DNA of 64,000 bases from Natronomonas gomsonensis (GTDB lineage: Archaea; Halobacteriota; Halobacteria; Halobacteriales; Haloarculaceae): NCBI RefSeq assembly GCF_024300825.1, contig NZ_CP101323.1, positions 2,356,001 through 2,420,000 of the forward strand. The letters run 5' to 3'. The position numbers and the translations under genes are program-made. Position 1 is the first letter of the stretch. Every line of letters starts with the position of its first letter. Positions 23,865 through 34,199 of the stretch are shown here, in pieces. The notes beneath the pieces are model-generated. The model searched no databases, was not told the DNA's origin, and worked only from the letters and a program-made list of their open reading frames with translations.

Positions 23865-26798
23865 TCAGTCGTCGCCGGCGGCGGGCGAGCGGCCGGCGCG
23901 TGGCCCGTCCAACTCGACTGCGGGCAGGTGGTCACGGAGGTATCGACCGGTGTGGGATTCCTCGACGCGGGCGACCGATTCGGGGGTTCCCTCGGCGACG
24001 AGGTCGCCGCCCTTCTCGCCACCCTCTGGCCCCAAGTCGACGATGTTGTCGGCGTTCTTCACGAGGTCGAGTTCGTGTTCGACGACGACGACCGTGTTGC
24101 CGTCGTCGGTGAGGCGGTGTAGCACCTCGATGAGTTTTCGTTCGTCCTCGCTGTGGAGTCCGGTCGTCGGTTCGTCCAGCAGGTACAGCGCCTCGCCGGA
24201 GTCCTTCTTGCCGAGTTCCTCGGCGAGTTTCACGCGCTGGGCCTCCCCGCCCGACAGCGTCGTCGACGGTTGGCCGAGACGCATGTAGCCCAGTCCAACG
24301 TCCTTCAGGAGCTGGAGGCGCCGACGGATGCCGGGGTGGCCCTCGAAGAAGTCGTAGGCCTCGTCGACCTCCATGTCGAGTACGTCGGAGATTGTGGCGT
24401 CCTTGTAGGTCACCTCCAGCGTCTCGTCGTTGTAGCGGGCCCCGTCGCACTCCTCGCAGGGGACGTACACGTCCGAGAGGAAGTTCATGTCTATCTTGAC
24501 GGTACCCTGCCCGCCACAGGACTCACAGCGGCCGCCCTTGACGTTGAACGAGAACCGGCCCTTCTTGTAGCCGCGCTGTTTCGACAGTTTCGTCTCCGCG
24601 AACAACTCTCGGATGTGGTCGAAGACGCCGGTGTACGTCGCTGGATTCGAGCGAGGCGTCCGACCGATGGGCGATTGGTCGATGAGCCGAACCGTCTCGA
24701 TGTCGTCGATGCCCTCGATGTCGTCGTGGTCGCCGGGGTTCACGTCGGTGTCGTTCATCCGACGGACCAACCCCTTGTAGAGGATTTCGTGGAGCAGCGT
24801 CGATTTCCCCGACCCCGAAACGCCCGTAATCGACGTAAAGCAGCCTAACGGGAAGGATACGTCGAGGTCTCTGAGGTTGTGCTGACGAGCGCCCCGGACG
24901 GTGAGGTAGCCGTCGGCCTCCCGGCGCTCTTCGGGAACCGGAATCGACCGCCGGCCGGCGAGGTAATCGCCGGTGACCGAGCGGTCGGCGTCCATCACGT
25001 CCTCGACGGCGCCGTTCGCGACGACCTCGCCGCCCCGTTTGCCGGGGCCGGGTCCCATGTCGATGACGTTGTCGGCGCGCCACATCGTCTCCTCGTCGTG
25101 TTCCACGACGACGAGCGTGTTGCCCAAATCGCGGAGGCCTTCGAGGGTGTCCAGCAGTTTGTCGTTGTCCCGCTGGTGGAGGCCGATGGAGGGTTCGTCC
25201 AGTACGTACAACACGCCGACGAGTCCCGACCCGACCTGCGTCGCGAGTCGGATGCGCTGGCTCTCACCACCCGACAGCGTCGAGGCCTCCCGGTCGAGCG
25301 TCAGGTACTCGAGACCGACCTCGTCCATGAAGCCGAGGCGTTCGCGAATCTCCTTGAGAATCTCTTCGGCGATTTTCTGCTCACGTGAATCGAGATTCGC
25401 GTTGAGGCTCTCGAAGTGTTCCAGTGCGTCGCCGATGGACAGTCGGTTGACATCCGTAATCGAGGTGCCGTCGACGAGGACGGCCCGGGATTCGGGTTTC
25501 AGACGCGTCCCGTCGCAGACCGGACACGTCGTCGTCGCCATGTACTTCTCGATGTGCTCGCGGGTCCCCTCGGAATCCGTCTCGATGTAGCGGCGGTCGA
25601 GGTTCGGGATGACGCCCTCGAATCGCTTCTCCTTCCGTCGGGTGCCGTTCTTCGTCTGTCGTTCGAAGACGACCTCCTCGTCGGTGCCGTAGAGGAACTG
25701 CCGCTGTACGTTCTCGTCGAGTTCCTCGAACGGTGTGTCGACGCTCACGCCGAAGTGCGCCGCCACTGAATCGAGGCGCGTTTGGTAGTACGAGCGGTTG
25801 TAGCTCCAAGGCTCGAAGACGTTCTTGATTGGCTTGCTGGGGTCTTTGACGACGAGGTCCTCGTCGACCTCCTTCGTCTCGCCGATGCCCTCACAGTCCG
25901 GGCAGGCGCCGTGCGGGGAGTTGAACGAGAACGAGCGCGTCTCGATTTCCGGGAGGTCGATGCCGCAGTGAGTGCAGGCCAACTCCTCGGAGAACTCGAC
26001 GACGAGACGGTCGTCGCCGTCGCCGGCGAGGTCGCCTGTCGACCGCGTTTCCGACCCCACGTCGATTCCCTCCGGCGGGTCCGGAAGCACGACTTTCAGC
26101 AGGCCGTCGGCCTCCTCTAAGGCCGTCTCGACGGAGTCGGTCACACGCGAACGAGCGTCCTCGCTCAGCTTCACGCGGTCGATGACCACGTCGACGGTGT
26201 GGTCGTAGTTCTCATCGAGCTCCGGCCGCTCGACCGAGAGGTCGTACTCCTCGCCGTCGACCTCGATGCGGGTGTACCCCTCGGCGACGAGGTCGTCGAA
26301 GAGGTCCTCGAAGGCGCCCTTCTGGTCGCGGACGACCGGCGCACACAATTTTGCACGCGTGCTGTCGGGCAACTCCAGTAGCCGCCGCACCATCTGCTGG
26401 GCGGACTGTTCGCCGACCTCACGGCCACACTCGGGGCAGTGTGGCGTGCCGACGCGTGCATAGAGGAGACGGAGGTAGTCGTGGAGTTCGGTGACGGTGC
26501 CGACCGTCGAACGGGGGTTGTTGGCGGCGTTCTTTTGGTCGATAGAGATGGCGGGCGACAGTCCCTCGACGTTCTCGACCTGCGGTTTGTCCATCTGGCC
26601 GAGGAAGTTCCGGGCGTACGCCGACAGCGATTCGATGTAGCGGCGCTGCCCCTCGGCGTACACCGTCTCGAAGGCGAGCGACGACTTCCCCGACCCGGAG
26701 AGACCGGTGACGACGGTGAACTCCTCGCGGGGGATGGACACGTCGATGTCCTTCAGGTTGTGCTCGGAGGCACCACGGACGACGATGTCGTCGGTCAT
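23865..26798 (-). CDS. uvrA: Excinuclease ABC subunit A UvrA
   Basis: Damage-recognition ATPase of nucleotide excision repair. The 977 residues carry two ABC modules: Walker [13 protein letters not shown] near 33 and [13 protein letters not shown] near 650, signatures [13 protein letters not shown] and [15 protein letters not shown], and Walker [14 protein letters not shown] and [12 protein letters not shown]. Zinc-binding pairs CTHCG ... CPDC and CESCGGQG ... CEEC are present. Full length. UvrB and UvrC are not in the window. UvrABC in haloarchaea is a bacterial-type system. Confidence 0.97.
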   Translation of the reverse strand: MTDDIVVRGASEHNLKDIDVSIPREEFTVVTGLSGSGKSSLAFETVYAEGQRRYIESLSAYARNFLGQMDKPQVENVEGLSPAISIDQKNAANNPRSTVGTVTELHDYLRLLYARVGTPHCPECGREVGEQSAQQMVRRLLELPDSTRAKLCAPVVRDQKGAFEDLFDDLVAEGYTRIEVDGEEYDLSVERPELDENYDHTVDVVIDRVKLSEDARSRVTDSVETALEEADGLLKVVLPDPPEGIDVGSETRSTGDLAGDGDDRLVVEFSEELACTHCGIDLPEIETRSFSFNSPHGACPDCEGIGETKEVDEDLVVKDPSKPIKNVFEPWSYNRSYYQTRLDSVAAHFGVSVDTPFEELDENVQRQFLYGTDEEVVFERQTKNGTRRKEKRFEGVIPNLDRRYIETDSEGTREHIEKYMATTTCPVCDGTRLKPESRAVLVDGTSITDVNRLSIGDALEHFESLNANLDSREQKIAEEILKEIRERLGFMDEVGLEYLTLDREASTLSGGESQRIRLATQVGSGLVGVLYVLDEPSIGLHQRDNDKLLDTLEGLRDLGNTLVVVEHDEETMWRADNVIDMGPGPGKRGGEVVANGAVEDVMDADRSVTGDYLAGRRSIPVPEERREADGYLTVRGARQHNLRDLDVSFPLGCFTSITGVSGSGKSTLLHEILYKGLVRRMNDTDVNPGDHDDIEGIDDIETVRLIDQSPIGRTPRSNPATYTGVFDHIRELFAETKLSKQRGYKKGRFSFNVKGGRCESCGGQGTVKIDMNFLSDVYVPCEECDGARYNDETLEVTYKDATISDVLDMEVDEAYDFFEGHPGIRRRLQLLKDVGLGYMRLGQPSTTLSGGEAQRVKLAEELGKKDSGEALYLLDEPTTGLHSEDERKLIEVLHRLTDDGNTVVVVEHELDLVKNADNIVDLGPEGGEKGGDLVAEGTPESVARVEESHTGRYLRDHLPAVELDGPRAGRSPAAGDD

Positions 26799-26843
26799 TG
26801 CGAAAAGGGACGAACTGGCGGCGTGAAACCCTGTCGGTTGCGG

Positions 26844-27859
26844 CTAGGGGTACGCTTCGTCCCGCGGTGCATACCGACCGTCTCGGACGTTCCGAACCGT
26901 CTCGCGTTCGTAACTGGTCCGATAGTTCACGCTGTAGACGACCGCCTGTGCGGTCGGGTCGGTTCCGCCCGGGGCGCTGAAGTCCTCCGGGTGGCCGGTG
27001 GCGTTCGTCGCGAGAGAGCCGTTGACGACGATGTCGTAACTGCCGACGATGCGACTCTCGTCGAGGGTCGCGTTGTAGGCGTTCTCGTATCGAATCGAGA
27101 CCGAACCGTTGAGGTCGTCGGCGAAATCCAACGCCGGGCAGTCCGTCCCGTCGAGGGTCTCCGCTCGGATGTCGACGATGCCGCGGTCGGAGACGACCTC
27201 ACAACTCGAAGAACTGCCGAGCAAATCCGTGAGGTCGCCGAAGACAGTCGGGTCGCCGACGTGGACGACGAACCGGTCGTCGGTTCCGCCTTCGCGGAAC
27301 AGGTACATCGTCCACGTGTCGGTGCCGTCGTCGACGACGACCCGGAACGCCCGCTCGTCGGTGTCGTTGAACGACAGCGTGGCGTCGTACAGACTCGAAG
27401 TGTCGGCCTCGAACCGCATCGTCGAGACGTTCGGTGCATCCTCGGCGACGGTCCAGTCGGCCGTCGTCGTCTCGCTTTCCGGCATGTACTGGCGGTCGGC
27501 GGCCTGTTCGAGTCGCCACCCGACGTGGGCTGTCCGCTGGAGGTTGGCCGATGCCCCCGTTCGGCTGCGGTGGCCGACCGACTCCGTGCCCACTCGTCGA
27601 CGATACCGCCGAACACCGCGTGGGCGTCATCGGCGGTGGCGACCCTCGCATCGGTGGTCCGGGTAGCAGCCTGCGCTATCGTCCGATTCGCGTCGTCGAC
27701 GTAGGCGGTGGCGGTCTCCGAATCAGTCGTCTCTCGCGAGGAGATGTTCTCGGCGAAGATAGCGGAGTTGAGAACGAGCGCGAGCGCGACGAACATCGCC
27801 GCGACGAGCAGCGCCGCCACGACGAGCAGTTGGCCTCGGGCATCCGACGACGGGTCCAT
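26844..27859 (-). pseudogene. Frameshifted haloarchaeal surface/pilin-like protein
   Basis: The frame from 27859 encodes an N-terminal positively charged stub and one long hydrophobic helix (RGQLLVVAALLVAAMFVALA), then an exported-looking region to about residue 102. The downstream region (MPESETTTADWTVAEDA and on to DGRYAPRDEAYP) continues in another frame. The two join if the run of five G (minus strand; C at 27554-27558) had six, so one base is missing. The restored product is about 338 residues and resembles haloarchaeal proteins of the DUF7261 kind (from memory). Genuine pseudogene, phase variation or sequencing error cannot be separated here. Confidence 0.75.
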
Positions 27860-27936
27860 CCGGCGTTTCTTCCACTCTGCAACATATCAATCTATGGGGT
27901 ATTTCGTGCCTTCTCAGCGGGCGTTTGGATGGCGCC

Positions 27937-28338
27937 TCAGGACTTCTCGGCGCGGGAGCGCCACCGCTCCTGCTGGCGGCGCTCGGCGGCGTGGCGCACG
28001 CCATCGGTCACCGACGCCCGTGCCTCGTGTTCGAACGCCCGCACGTCGGCGTACATCCCCGTCTCGAACGCCTCCAGTACCTCGTAGGTCCACCGGCCGG
28101 CGCCGTCCTCGCGGGGGACGACGCCGCGCGGCAGCAACTCGTCGCGGAGCGTATCGGCGAGTTCGTCGTGGCCAGCCTCCCGAAAGGCCTCCTCCGCGAC
28201 CGCGAGGTGGTCCATCGCGTGGCCCGTCTTGTGGTGAAACGCCACGAGCGCTCCGTGGGCGCGGTGGAGCCACTCCAACCCCAACTCGACGCTGTGGATG
28301 GCGTGCAGTTCCGTCTCCGTGAGGTTCGGTTCGTCCAT
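27937..28338 (-). CDS. Conserved haloarchaeal helical protein, function unknown
   Basis: A 133-residue protein, largely alpha-helical and rich in histidine: ELHAIHSVELGLEWLHRAHG, LVAFHHKTGHAMDHLAVAE, then a charged C-terminus (RHAAERRQQERWRSRAEKS). The regularly spaced His/Glu suggest a helical bundle that might bind metal, but no named family is recognised. Its ATG is divergent from the LVIVD-repeat gene with 79 bases between them. Confidence 0.75.
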   Translation of the reverse strand: MDEPNLTETELHAIHSVELGLEWLHRAHGALVAFHHKTGHAMDHLAVAEEAFREAGHDELADTLRDELLPRGVVPREDGAGRWTYEVLEAFETGMYADVRAFEHEARASVTDGVRHAAERRQQERWRSRAEKS

Positions 28339-28417
28339 GTGGGGTGTTATTGACTACCAATACTTAGCTTCGATGGCGGTCGAAACCCATACGCTCCCGA
28401 CGGTCCTACGGTGTGCA

Positions 28418-29758
28418 ATGCGACGTCGCGAGGCGCTTCGTTTCGGTGGGTCCGTGCTGACAGCGACGGGCCTGTTCGGCGGACTCTCCGTGTCGGTCGC
28501 GGCCGCCGATGGATTCGAACCGCTCGGGCGTCTCGAACTGCCGGGTGCGAAGGAACTCGTCGTCGACGACGGTATCGCCTACGCCGCGGTGACCGACGGC
28601 TTCGCCACCGTCGACGTGAGCGACCCCACCGACCCGGTCGTTCTGGCCGAACGGCGCGGGCTCCTCGCCGACCACTCCGACGGCCCGATGAAGGGGATTC
28701 AGGACGGGAAGGTGGGCGGCGACTACTACGCCCTCGCCGGCCCGGCCCACCCCCGAAACGGCGTTCCCTACGCGGCCGTCGTCTTCGACATCTCCGACCC
28801 CGCTTCCCCCGAGGAAGTACTCACCTACGAGACGGAGTTCTACCACCACAACCTCGACACCGACGGCGAGACGCTGTTCCTCTGTGGCAACGACGGTGCG
28901 GGAAACCCACTGGTCTGTGTCGACATCGACTCGGGTACGGAACTGGGGCGGTGGTCGGTCGTCGATGCCGACGACCGGTGGGGCGAGGTCGACCACCGTC
29001 TCCGGGAGTTTCACGACGTGTGGGTCGAAGAGGGAATCGCCTACTGCGCGCTGTGGAACGCCGGGACGTGGCTCCTCGACGTATCCGACCCCGCCGCTCC
29101 GACACCGATTACGAACGTTCGCGGCCTCGACCCGACCGAACAGGCCGAAATCGAGACGAGAGACGACCGCCGAGAGGCACTGCTCACACTGCCGGGCAAC
29201 GACCACTTCGCCATGCCCCAGCGCGACGGCGACGGACGCCTCTTTGCGGTCAACGAGGAAGCGTGGGCAACCGATGCCAACGCGTCGACCAGCGAACTCG
29301 GCGGCGTCGAACTGTGGGACGCCGAGGCCGGCGAGCGACTGTCCCGAATCGAGGCGCTGCCGACCGAAGACGCCACTTTCAACGGTGTCTGGACCACCGC
29401 CCACAACTTCGAGTTCGTCGGCGACCGACTGTACACCTCGTGGTACCGCGGCGGCGTGCGTGTCCACGACGTGAGCGACCCCACCGACCCCCGCGAGTTG
29501 GCCCACTGGCGAGAGACGGAGACGACGCAGTTCTGGACCGCCCAGCGCGGCCCGGATTGTGTCGTCGCCAGCAGTTGGCGCGACCCCTCCGCCGACGACC
29601 CCGAATCCGCGGCGGCCCTCTACACGTTCCCGGACCCCGCGGCCTCAGACGCCACTCCCACCCCCGAGACGGCCGGCGACGGGTCGGGACTTGGCCTGCT
29701 GGCAGGGGTCGTCGGTGTCGGCGCCGCGGCGGTGGCACGACGTTTGCGTCGGGAGTGA
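28418..29758 (+). CDS. Secreted LVIVD-repeat propeller protein
   Basis: A 446-residue exported protein. The N-terminus MRRREALRFGG plus a hydrophobic stretch ending in AAA looks like a Tat signal, the usual haloarchaeal export route. LVIVD-type blades recur (VDVSDPTDPVVLAERR, FDISDPASPEEVLTYE, LDVSDPAAPTPITNVR, HDVSDPTDPRELAHWR). The C-terminus is a Thr/Pro-rich linker, one hydrophobic helix (GLGLLAGVVGVGAAA) and RRLRRE, like archaeal C-terminal surface anchors. The start at 28418 is chosen for the twin-arginine motif. Ligand or role unknown. Confidence 0.85.
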   Translation: MRRREALRFGGSVLTATGLFGGLSVSVAAADGFEPLGRLELPGAKELVVDDGIAYAAVTDGFATVDVSDPTDPVVLAERRGLLADHSDGPMKGIQDGKVGGDYYALAGPAHPRNGVPYAAVVFDISDPASPEEVLTYETEFYHHNLDTDGETLFLCGNDGAGNPLVCVDIDSGTELGRWSVVDADDRWGEVDHRLREFHDVWVEEGIAYCALWNAGTWLLDVSDPAAPTPITNVRGLDPTEQAEIETRDDRREALLTLPGNDHFAMPQRDGDGRLFAVNEEAWATDANASTSELGGVELWDAEAGERLSRIEALPTEDATFNGVWTTAHNFEFVGDRLYTSWYRGGVRVHDVSDPTDPRELAHWRETETTQFWTAQRGPDCVVASSWRDPSADDPESAAALYTFPDPAASDATPTPETAGDGSGLGLLAGVVGVGAAAVARRLRRE

Positions 29759-29761
29759 CGC

Positions 29762-31132
29762 CTACAGCGCGTTTTCGATGGAGCCAGCGACCTGCCGGGC
29801 GCGCTCGGCGAGCGGTTCGGTCACTTCTCCGGCCGCAACCGCCTCGTCGAGTTCGTCGTCGTCGACGCGGCGCACCTCGCCGTCGGGATGTTTCACTACG
29901 TCGACGTGCAAATCGACGTACCGAACCGTTTCGGGGAAGACTTCGACCGGCGTACAGACGTTGACGTACGTTCCGCGGTGGTCGCCATCGGCGCCGCGAT
30001 ACACCGTCGCGTACCACCACCGCCCCTCGACGAACGTCGTCGTCGCCACGTCGCCGGCCTGCCGCTCGACGCCCAGAGCGTCGTAGGTCCCGCCGGCGCT
30101 CATCTCGCGTTCGACGGTAATCGACCCCTCATCGCTGTCGATGTCGGTCACTTCGCCGCGACCCAACACGATGGTCCGGCCGCTCGGCTTGCCGTGGCCG
30201 ATGGCGATGGTATCTCCCTCGCGTGGGCCGAACTGTCGGGTCGTCACGCCGAAGGGGAACTCCCCCGAAGGCTCACAGACGGCTTCCGCGAAGTCGACCG
30301 CCGCGCTGGCGTCGTCTGCGCCGGCTTTGATGCGGTGATGTCCCGGCATCGTCGTCGCCACCGCCGACCGGCGGTCGTCGAGAGCGAAGCGACACTCTCG
30401 ACCGAACCACACCCACGCGCTGTCCCGCGGTGCGACGATGCGCCCCGGTTCCTCGCCGTCGTAGTTGGCAACCGCTTCCATCATCGCCTCGGCGCGCTCG
30501 CTCGCCCGCTCCAACGCCTCGCCCATCGCCTCAAGTGAGGCGTCGTCGGCGACCCGGGACCACCGCGGCGTCCATCCCTCCGGCGGGTCGACCGGAAGCA
30601 GGTCGGCCATCCGTGCCGTCTCGCTCAGCGACCCGCCGCTTCCGCGCCGTAACTCGACGAGGCCTCCCGGTACCCGAAGGTCCGTCGCGAGCGACGGCCG
30701 CGAATCGGTCCACGGCGGTTCCGCACGCGCCACCTGCAGACGGTAACTGTCGCCCTCCTCGACGTAGCCGTCGGTTCGGTCGTACGGGAGGAACCCCTCC
30801 GTTTCGCCCAACTCGACGACCGCACCGGAGCCGAGCGTCTCCGTGACGACGCCCCGGAAGACGGCGCCTTTCGGCGCCGGGTCGTCGAATGCGAAGGCGT
30901 CACGCCCGACGCCGAGCAACCGCTCTCGGAGTGCTGCGACAGCGTCGCCGTCACCGCTGACCCCGACGCCCTGTCTGTCGTCGGTCGTTCGGACCGTGGC
31001 GTCGGCGGGGTCGGTCTCGAACTCCGCATCGAAGCGCTCGCGGATGGGTGGAGAGGCCTGTACGACCGACCACTCCCCGCGGAGCAGTTCGGTCAGCGCG
31101 GTGGTGTAGATGCCCCGAACTCGGACTCTCAT
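29762..31132 (-). CDS. FAU-1 type RNA-binding protein / ribonuclease (DUF402)
   Basis: A 456-residue homologue of archaeal FAU-1, an AU-rich RNA-binding protein with RNase E/G-like features. The N-terminal part has an S1-like segment (FRGVVTETLGSGAVVELGE, GFLPYDRTDGYVEEGD), the middle is RNase-E/G related, and the C-terminal DUF402 domain holds EGRWWYATVYRGADGDHRG, YVNVCTPVEV and VRYVDLHVDVV. Probably acts in rRNA or mRNA processing. Overlaps the next upstream gene by four bases (ATGA). Confidence 0.87.
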   Translation of the reverse strand: MRVRVRGIYTTALTELLRGEWSVVQASPPIRERFDAEFETDPADATVRTTDDRQGVGVSGDGDAVAALRERLLGVGRDAFAFDDPAPKGAVFRGVVTETLGSGAVVELGETEGFLPYDRTDGYVEEGDSYRLQVARAEPPWTDSRPSLATDLRVPGGLVELRRGSGGSLSETARMADLLPVDPPEGWTPRWSRVADDASLEAMGEALERASERAEAMMEAVANYDGEEPGRIVAPRDSAWVWFGRECRFALDDRRSAVATTMPGHHRIKAGADDASAAVDFAEAVCEPSGEFPFGVTTRQFGPREGDTIAIGHGKPSGRTIVLGRGEVTDIDSDEGSITVEREMSAGGTYDALGVERQAGDVATTTFVEGRWWYATVYRGADGDHRGTYVNVCTPVEVFPETVRYVDLHVDVVKHPDGEVRRVDDDELDEAVAAGEVTEPLAERARQVAGSIENAL

Positions 31133-31503
31133 AGGTCGTCGCGGTCAGCGGCGAACCGCACTCGGTCGTGGACCGTCGGCCCGAGTGATAACTCGACGAC
31201 TTGGTCGCTCAACACGCGGCCGTCCTCGATGGGGGCGCCCCAGCCGTCGAACTTCACGTACCCACGGAGTGCGGCGGCGTGAGTGTAGCAGTCGACGTAC
31301 TCCAATTCGTGTTCGGGAAACTCGGCAGTCGAGTGGGCCTGGTCCATATCCGAGTAAACGGTGTCGAGACCCTCGAAGAACGCCTCGAGCGCCGCGGCCT
31401 CCTCTGCGGTCGCCTCGACGACTGCCTCGGAGACCTCGCGGATATCGTCGGCGGAGAGACCGAACTCCCGAAGCGCCTGCTGTGTCCGCTGGTCGAAGTG
31501 CAT
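31129..31503 (-). CDS. Conserved haloarchaeal protein, function unknown
   Basis: A 124-residue acidic protein (MHFDQRTQQALREFGLSADD ...) with HSTAEFPEHELEYVDCYTHA and LGPTVHDRVRFA as the most distinctive segments. It resembles a haloarchaea-only DUF (DUF7532 from memory). No catalytic motif or membrane segment is seen. First gene of a two-gene unit with FAU-1 (ATGA overlap), so a link to RNA metabolism is possible. Confidence 0.8.
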   Translation of the reverse strand: MHFDQRTQQALREFGLSADDIREVSEAVVEATAEEAAALEAFFEGLDTVYSDMDQAHSTAEFPEHELEYVDCYTHAAALRGYVKFDGWGAPIEDGRVLSDQVVELSLGPTVHDRVRFAADRDDL

Positions 31504-31600
31504 ACCCCGGCTTCGAGGGCGGGGACTGAAAGCGTCCCGGCTTTTCTTCGGCGCCGCCGGAGAGCCAAAACGTTAGGAGCGCTCCCCGAGTGGACGAGGT

Positions 31601-32650
31601 ATGAACGACCCGGTCGAGGAGCGCGCGGACGACTCGCGTGACCTCTACGACATCGCGTCGTGGGAGCCGCGGACCCAACTGGACCAGCTGGCGATACTGG
31701 CCTACCGTGGCGCGATTCAGACGGCTCGGGCCTCGCTCGTCGGACTCGGCCTGCTCGTCTTGGTGCTCATCCTAGGCGGCGGCGCCGGCGCGCTCATCAT
31801 CGACAACCCCTTCATCCTCGGGTTAATCGGGCTTTCGGTCATCCCGGCCGGCCTGCTCGCGCTGTACGTCTACCGCACCGACATCACGACCGACGAACCG
31901 GCGACGCTTTTGGCGGCGACGTTCGTCCTCTCGATTCTGTTCGCCGGCTTCGCCGCCTTCGTCAACACCGCTTTGAGTTTCATTCAGGTGCTCCCGCTCG
32001 TCGGGTTCGTCCTGTTTTACTTCCTCGTCGTCGGCCCCATCGAGGAGACAGTGAAACTGCTCGCAGTCCGACTGTACGCCTACAGGGACGACCGCTTCGA
32101 CTCGGTCATCGACGGCGCGGTGTACGGCGCCGTCGCCGGCCTCGGCTTCGCCACCATCGAGAACGTCCTCTACATCACTCAGAACATCGAGACGCCGGCG
32201 ATGATACTCGCCCAGAGTGGGAGCAACTTCGCGAGTCAGTTCTTCGAAACCATCGACGCCGGCGGACAGATTACGGCCGTTCGCGGCCTCGCCGGGCCGG
32301 GCCACGTCATCTACTCGGCGTTCGCGGGCTACTATCTCGGCCTCGCGAAGTTCAACCCCGACGACGCCGGCCCCATCGTCGTCAAGGGACTGCTCATCGC
32401 CGCGTTCATCCACGCGACGTACAACAGCCTCGTCGGCGTCGTCCCCGTCCTCGTCAGCCTCGTCGTCCCCGGCGTTCCCGTCCTCGTGTTGTTCCTCGGG
32501 TTCGTCGTCGTCTACGACGGTCTGTTCCTCTACATCCTCTATCGCAAACTCCAGCGCTACCGCGCGGCCTACTCGGACGTCCACATCGACGCCGACTCGC
32601 CGCGAGAACTCACCTCGGAACGCACCGAGTTCGACCCCGAGACGCGATGA
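31601..32650 (+). CDS. PrsW family intramembrane metalloprotease
   Basis: A 349-residue multi-pass protein of the PrsW/CPBP-related glutamic protease group. The conserved Glu pair is in PIEETVKLLA (Glu148-Glu149, Lys152), with HVIYSAFAGYYLG and AAFIHATYNSLVG as the His-containing motifs in later helices. About eight to ten membrane spans. PrsW cleaves anti-sigma factors in Bacillus; the haloarchaeal substrate is unknown. Confidence 0.88.
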   Translation: MNDPVEERADDSRDLYDIASWEPRTQLDQLAILAYRGAIQTARASLVGLGLLVLVLILGGGAGALIIDNPFILGLIGLSVIPAGLLALYVYRTDITTDEPATLLAATFVLSILFAGFAAFVNTALSFIQVLPLVGFVLFYFLVVGPIEETVKLLAVRLYAYRDDRFDSVIDGAVYGAVAGLGFATIENVLYITQNIETPAMILAQSGSNFASQFFETIDAGGQITAVRGLAGPGHVIYSAFAGYYLGLAKFNPDDAGPIVVKGLLIAAFIHATYNSLVGVVPVLVSLVVPGVPVLVLFLGFVVVYDGLFLYILYRKLQRYRAAYSDVHIDADSPRELTSERTEFDPETR

Positions 32651-32710
32651 CCCGTCGACAGAGGTCGGGCCTGCTGTGGATTTAAGACGCCGCCGCCCGC
32701 CTACGTCGAT

Positions 32711-33289
32711 ATGGACTACGAACTCGCCATCGAGAACGCACCGGAATCGATTCCGGGCGGCACCGGCGTCCTTCTCATCCACCCCTCAACCGGCGAGACA
32801 GACCGCATCGACACCGACTTCCTGAAAACCGACACCGACCGACTGCTCGTCATCTCGACGCGGACGACGGCCCGGGAGGTCCAACAGAAACTGGAGTACT
32901 ACGGCGTCGACGAGAAGAGCGCGGACATCCTCGACACGCTGTCGGTCGAGCGGGGCTACTCCCGGCGCTCCTCGGACCGCGTCCACTACGTCTCCTCGCC
33001 GGACGACCTCGCTGGCATCGTCGAGACGACACGGGAGTTCCTCGCCGAAAACGAGGGGAAACGGCGCATCAGCCTCGACTCCATCACCGAGATGGCGTAC
33101 TACGCCGACGAGGAGCGCGCCCTCGAAGCCGTCGAGGAAATTCTCGAACTCCTCAAAGAACACGATGCAGTCGGGCTGTTCCACCTCTCCGAGGAGGTCC
33201 ACGACGACGCCGACGTGGCCGCGTTCAAAGAGCTGTTCGACGGCATCGTCTACCTCGACGAAGACGGCACCGTCGAAGTCGAGTTCTAA
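32711..33289 (+). CDS. RecA/KaiC-like protein with inactivated P-loop
   Basis: A 192-residue protein like the haloarchaeal DUF7090 group (from memory), related in outline to RecA/KaiC ATPases. The start IPGGTGVLLIHPSTGETD corresponds to a Walker A, but the lysine position is Glu29, so ATP hydrolysis is unlikely. It continues with VISTRTTAREVQQKLEYYG, VHYVSSPDDL and an acidic C-terminus, DLDEDGTVEVEF-like. Possibly a regulatory or structural relic of the fold. Flanked by the protease gene and a convergent aldolase gene. Confidence 0.75.
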   Translation: MDYELAIENAPESIPGGTGVLLIHPSTGETDRIDTDFLKTDTDRLLVISTRTTAREVQQKLEYYGVDEKSADILDTLSVERGYSRRSSDRVHYVSSPDDLAGIVETTREFLAENEGKRRISLDSITEMAYYADEERALEAVEEILELLKEHDAVGLFHLSEEVHDDADVAAFKELFDGIVYLDEDGTVEVEF

Positions 33290-33294
33290 TCCGC

Positions 33295-34035
33295 CTACAG
33301 CACGTCCTCGGCGGCCTCGAGGGACCGCTTCTGCCCCTCGACGAGGTGCGTGAAGTCGGCACCGGCCACCATGTAGTCGAAGCCGAGCGACCCCAGAGCC
33401 TGAATCTGTTCGGGGGTCGTCCCGAGCGTTCCGACGGGGACGCCTGCCGACTCGCCGGCGTCGATGACCGTCTCGATAGCGCCGAGAAACGCCGGGTCGG
33501 TCCACTCCGCGAAGACGCCCAGCGACGCCGAGAGGTCCGCCGGCCCGACGAACAGGGCGTCGACGCCGTCGACTGCGGCGATGTCGGCGGCGTTGTCGAC
33601 GGCCGTCTCGCTCTCTATCTGGACGATGACCGACACATCGCGGTGGTCCTCGCGGACGTAGGACTCGAAGTTTCGGCCGTAGTCGGCGGCGCGGGCGGCG
33701 GCGACGCCGCGGTCGCCTTCCGGCGGATACCGGGTCGCGCCGACGGCGCCCCGTGCTTCGGCGGCGCTTTCGACCATCGGCACCAGCAGGCCATCGGGCC
33801 CCAAATCGAGCAGTCGCTTGATGCGGACGGGGTCGTTCCAAGGGGTGCGGACGACGCCGGCGGTGTCGTTGTCGGCGTCGATACCGCGCAGGCAGTCGGC
33901 GACCGTTTCCAGCCCCAGCGGCGTGTGTTCGGTGTCGACAACGACGAAATCGAACGCCTCGCCCGCGGCGATTTCCGCGACGGATGGGTCGGCCAGCGAC
34001 ACCCACGTTCCGACGGTTCCGTGTAGGTCGTCCAT
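33295..34035 (-). CDS. HpcH/HpaI family aldolase
   Basis: A 246-residue class II (metal-dependent) aldolase of the HpcH/HpaI group, cleaving 2-keto-3-deoxy or 4-hydroxy-2-oxo acids to pyruvate plus an aldehyde. Visible motifs: FDFVVVDTEHTPLGLE, LLVPMVESAAEARGAV, YPPEGDRGVAAARA, IVQIESETAV (metal-binding Glu) and FVGPADLSASLG (metal-binding Asp). Substrate not determinable. The gene stands alone. Confidence 0.88.
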   Translation of the reverse strand: MDDLHGTVGTWVSLADPSVAEIAAGEAFDFVVVDTEHTPLGLETVADCLRGIDADNDTAGVVRTPWNDPVRIKRLLDLGPDGLLVPMVESAAEARGAVGATRYPPEGDRGVAAARAADYGRNFESYVREDHRDVSVIVQIESETAVDNAADIAAVDGVDALFVGPADLSASLGVFAEWTDPAFLGAIETVIDAGESAGVPVGTLGTTPEQIQALGSLGFDYMVAGADFTHLVEGQKRSLEAAEDVL

Positions 34036-34199
34036 ACGCCGACACCGATGCCGAGCGACAAAACCCTCCCGACCGACGAGTCTTCACCCAAACCGCAACC
34101 CCCTCAGTTCGACTGGAACCGATAGAATACCGCACATAGCGACACGGAACGACCCGCTAGCGCGCCTCCGTGAGAATCGTCGACTACATTCACCCCGGT

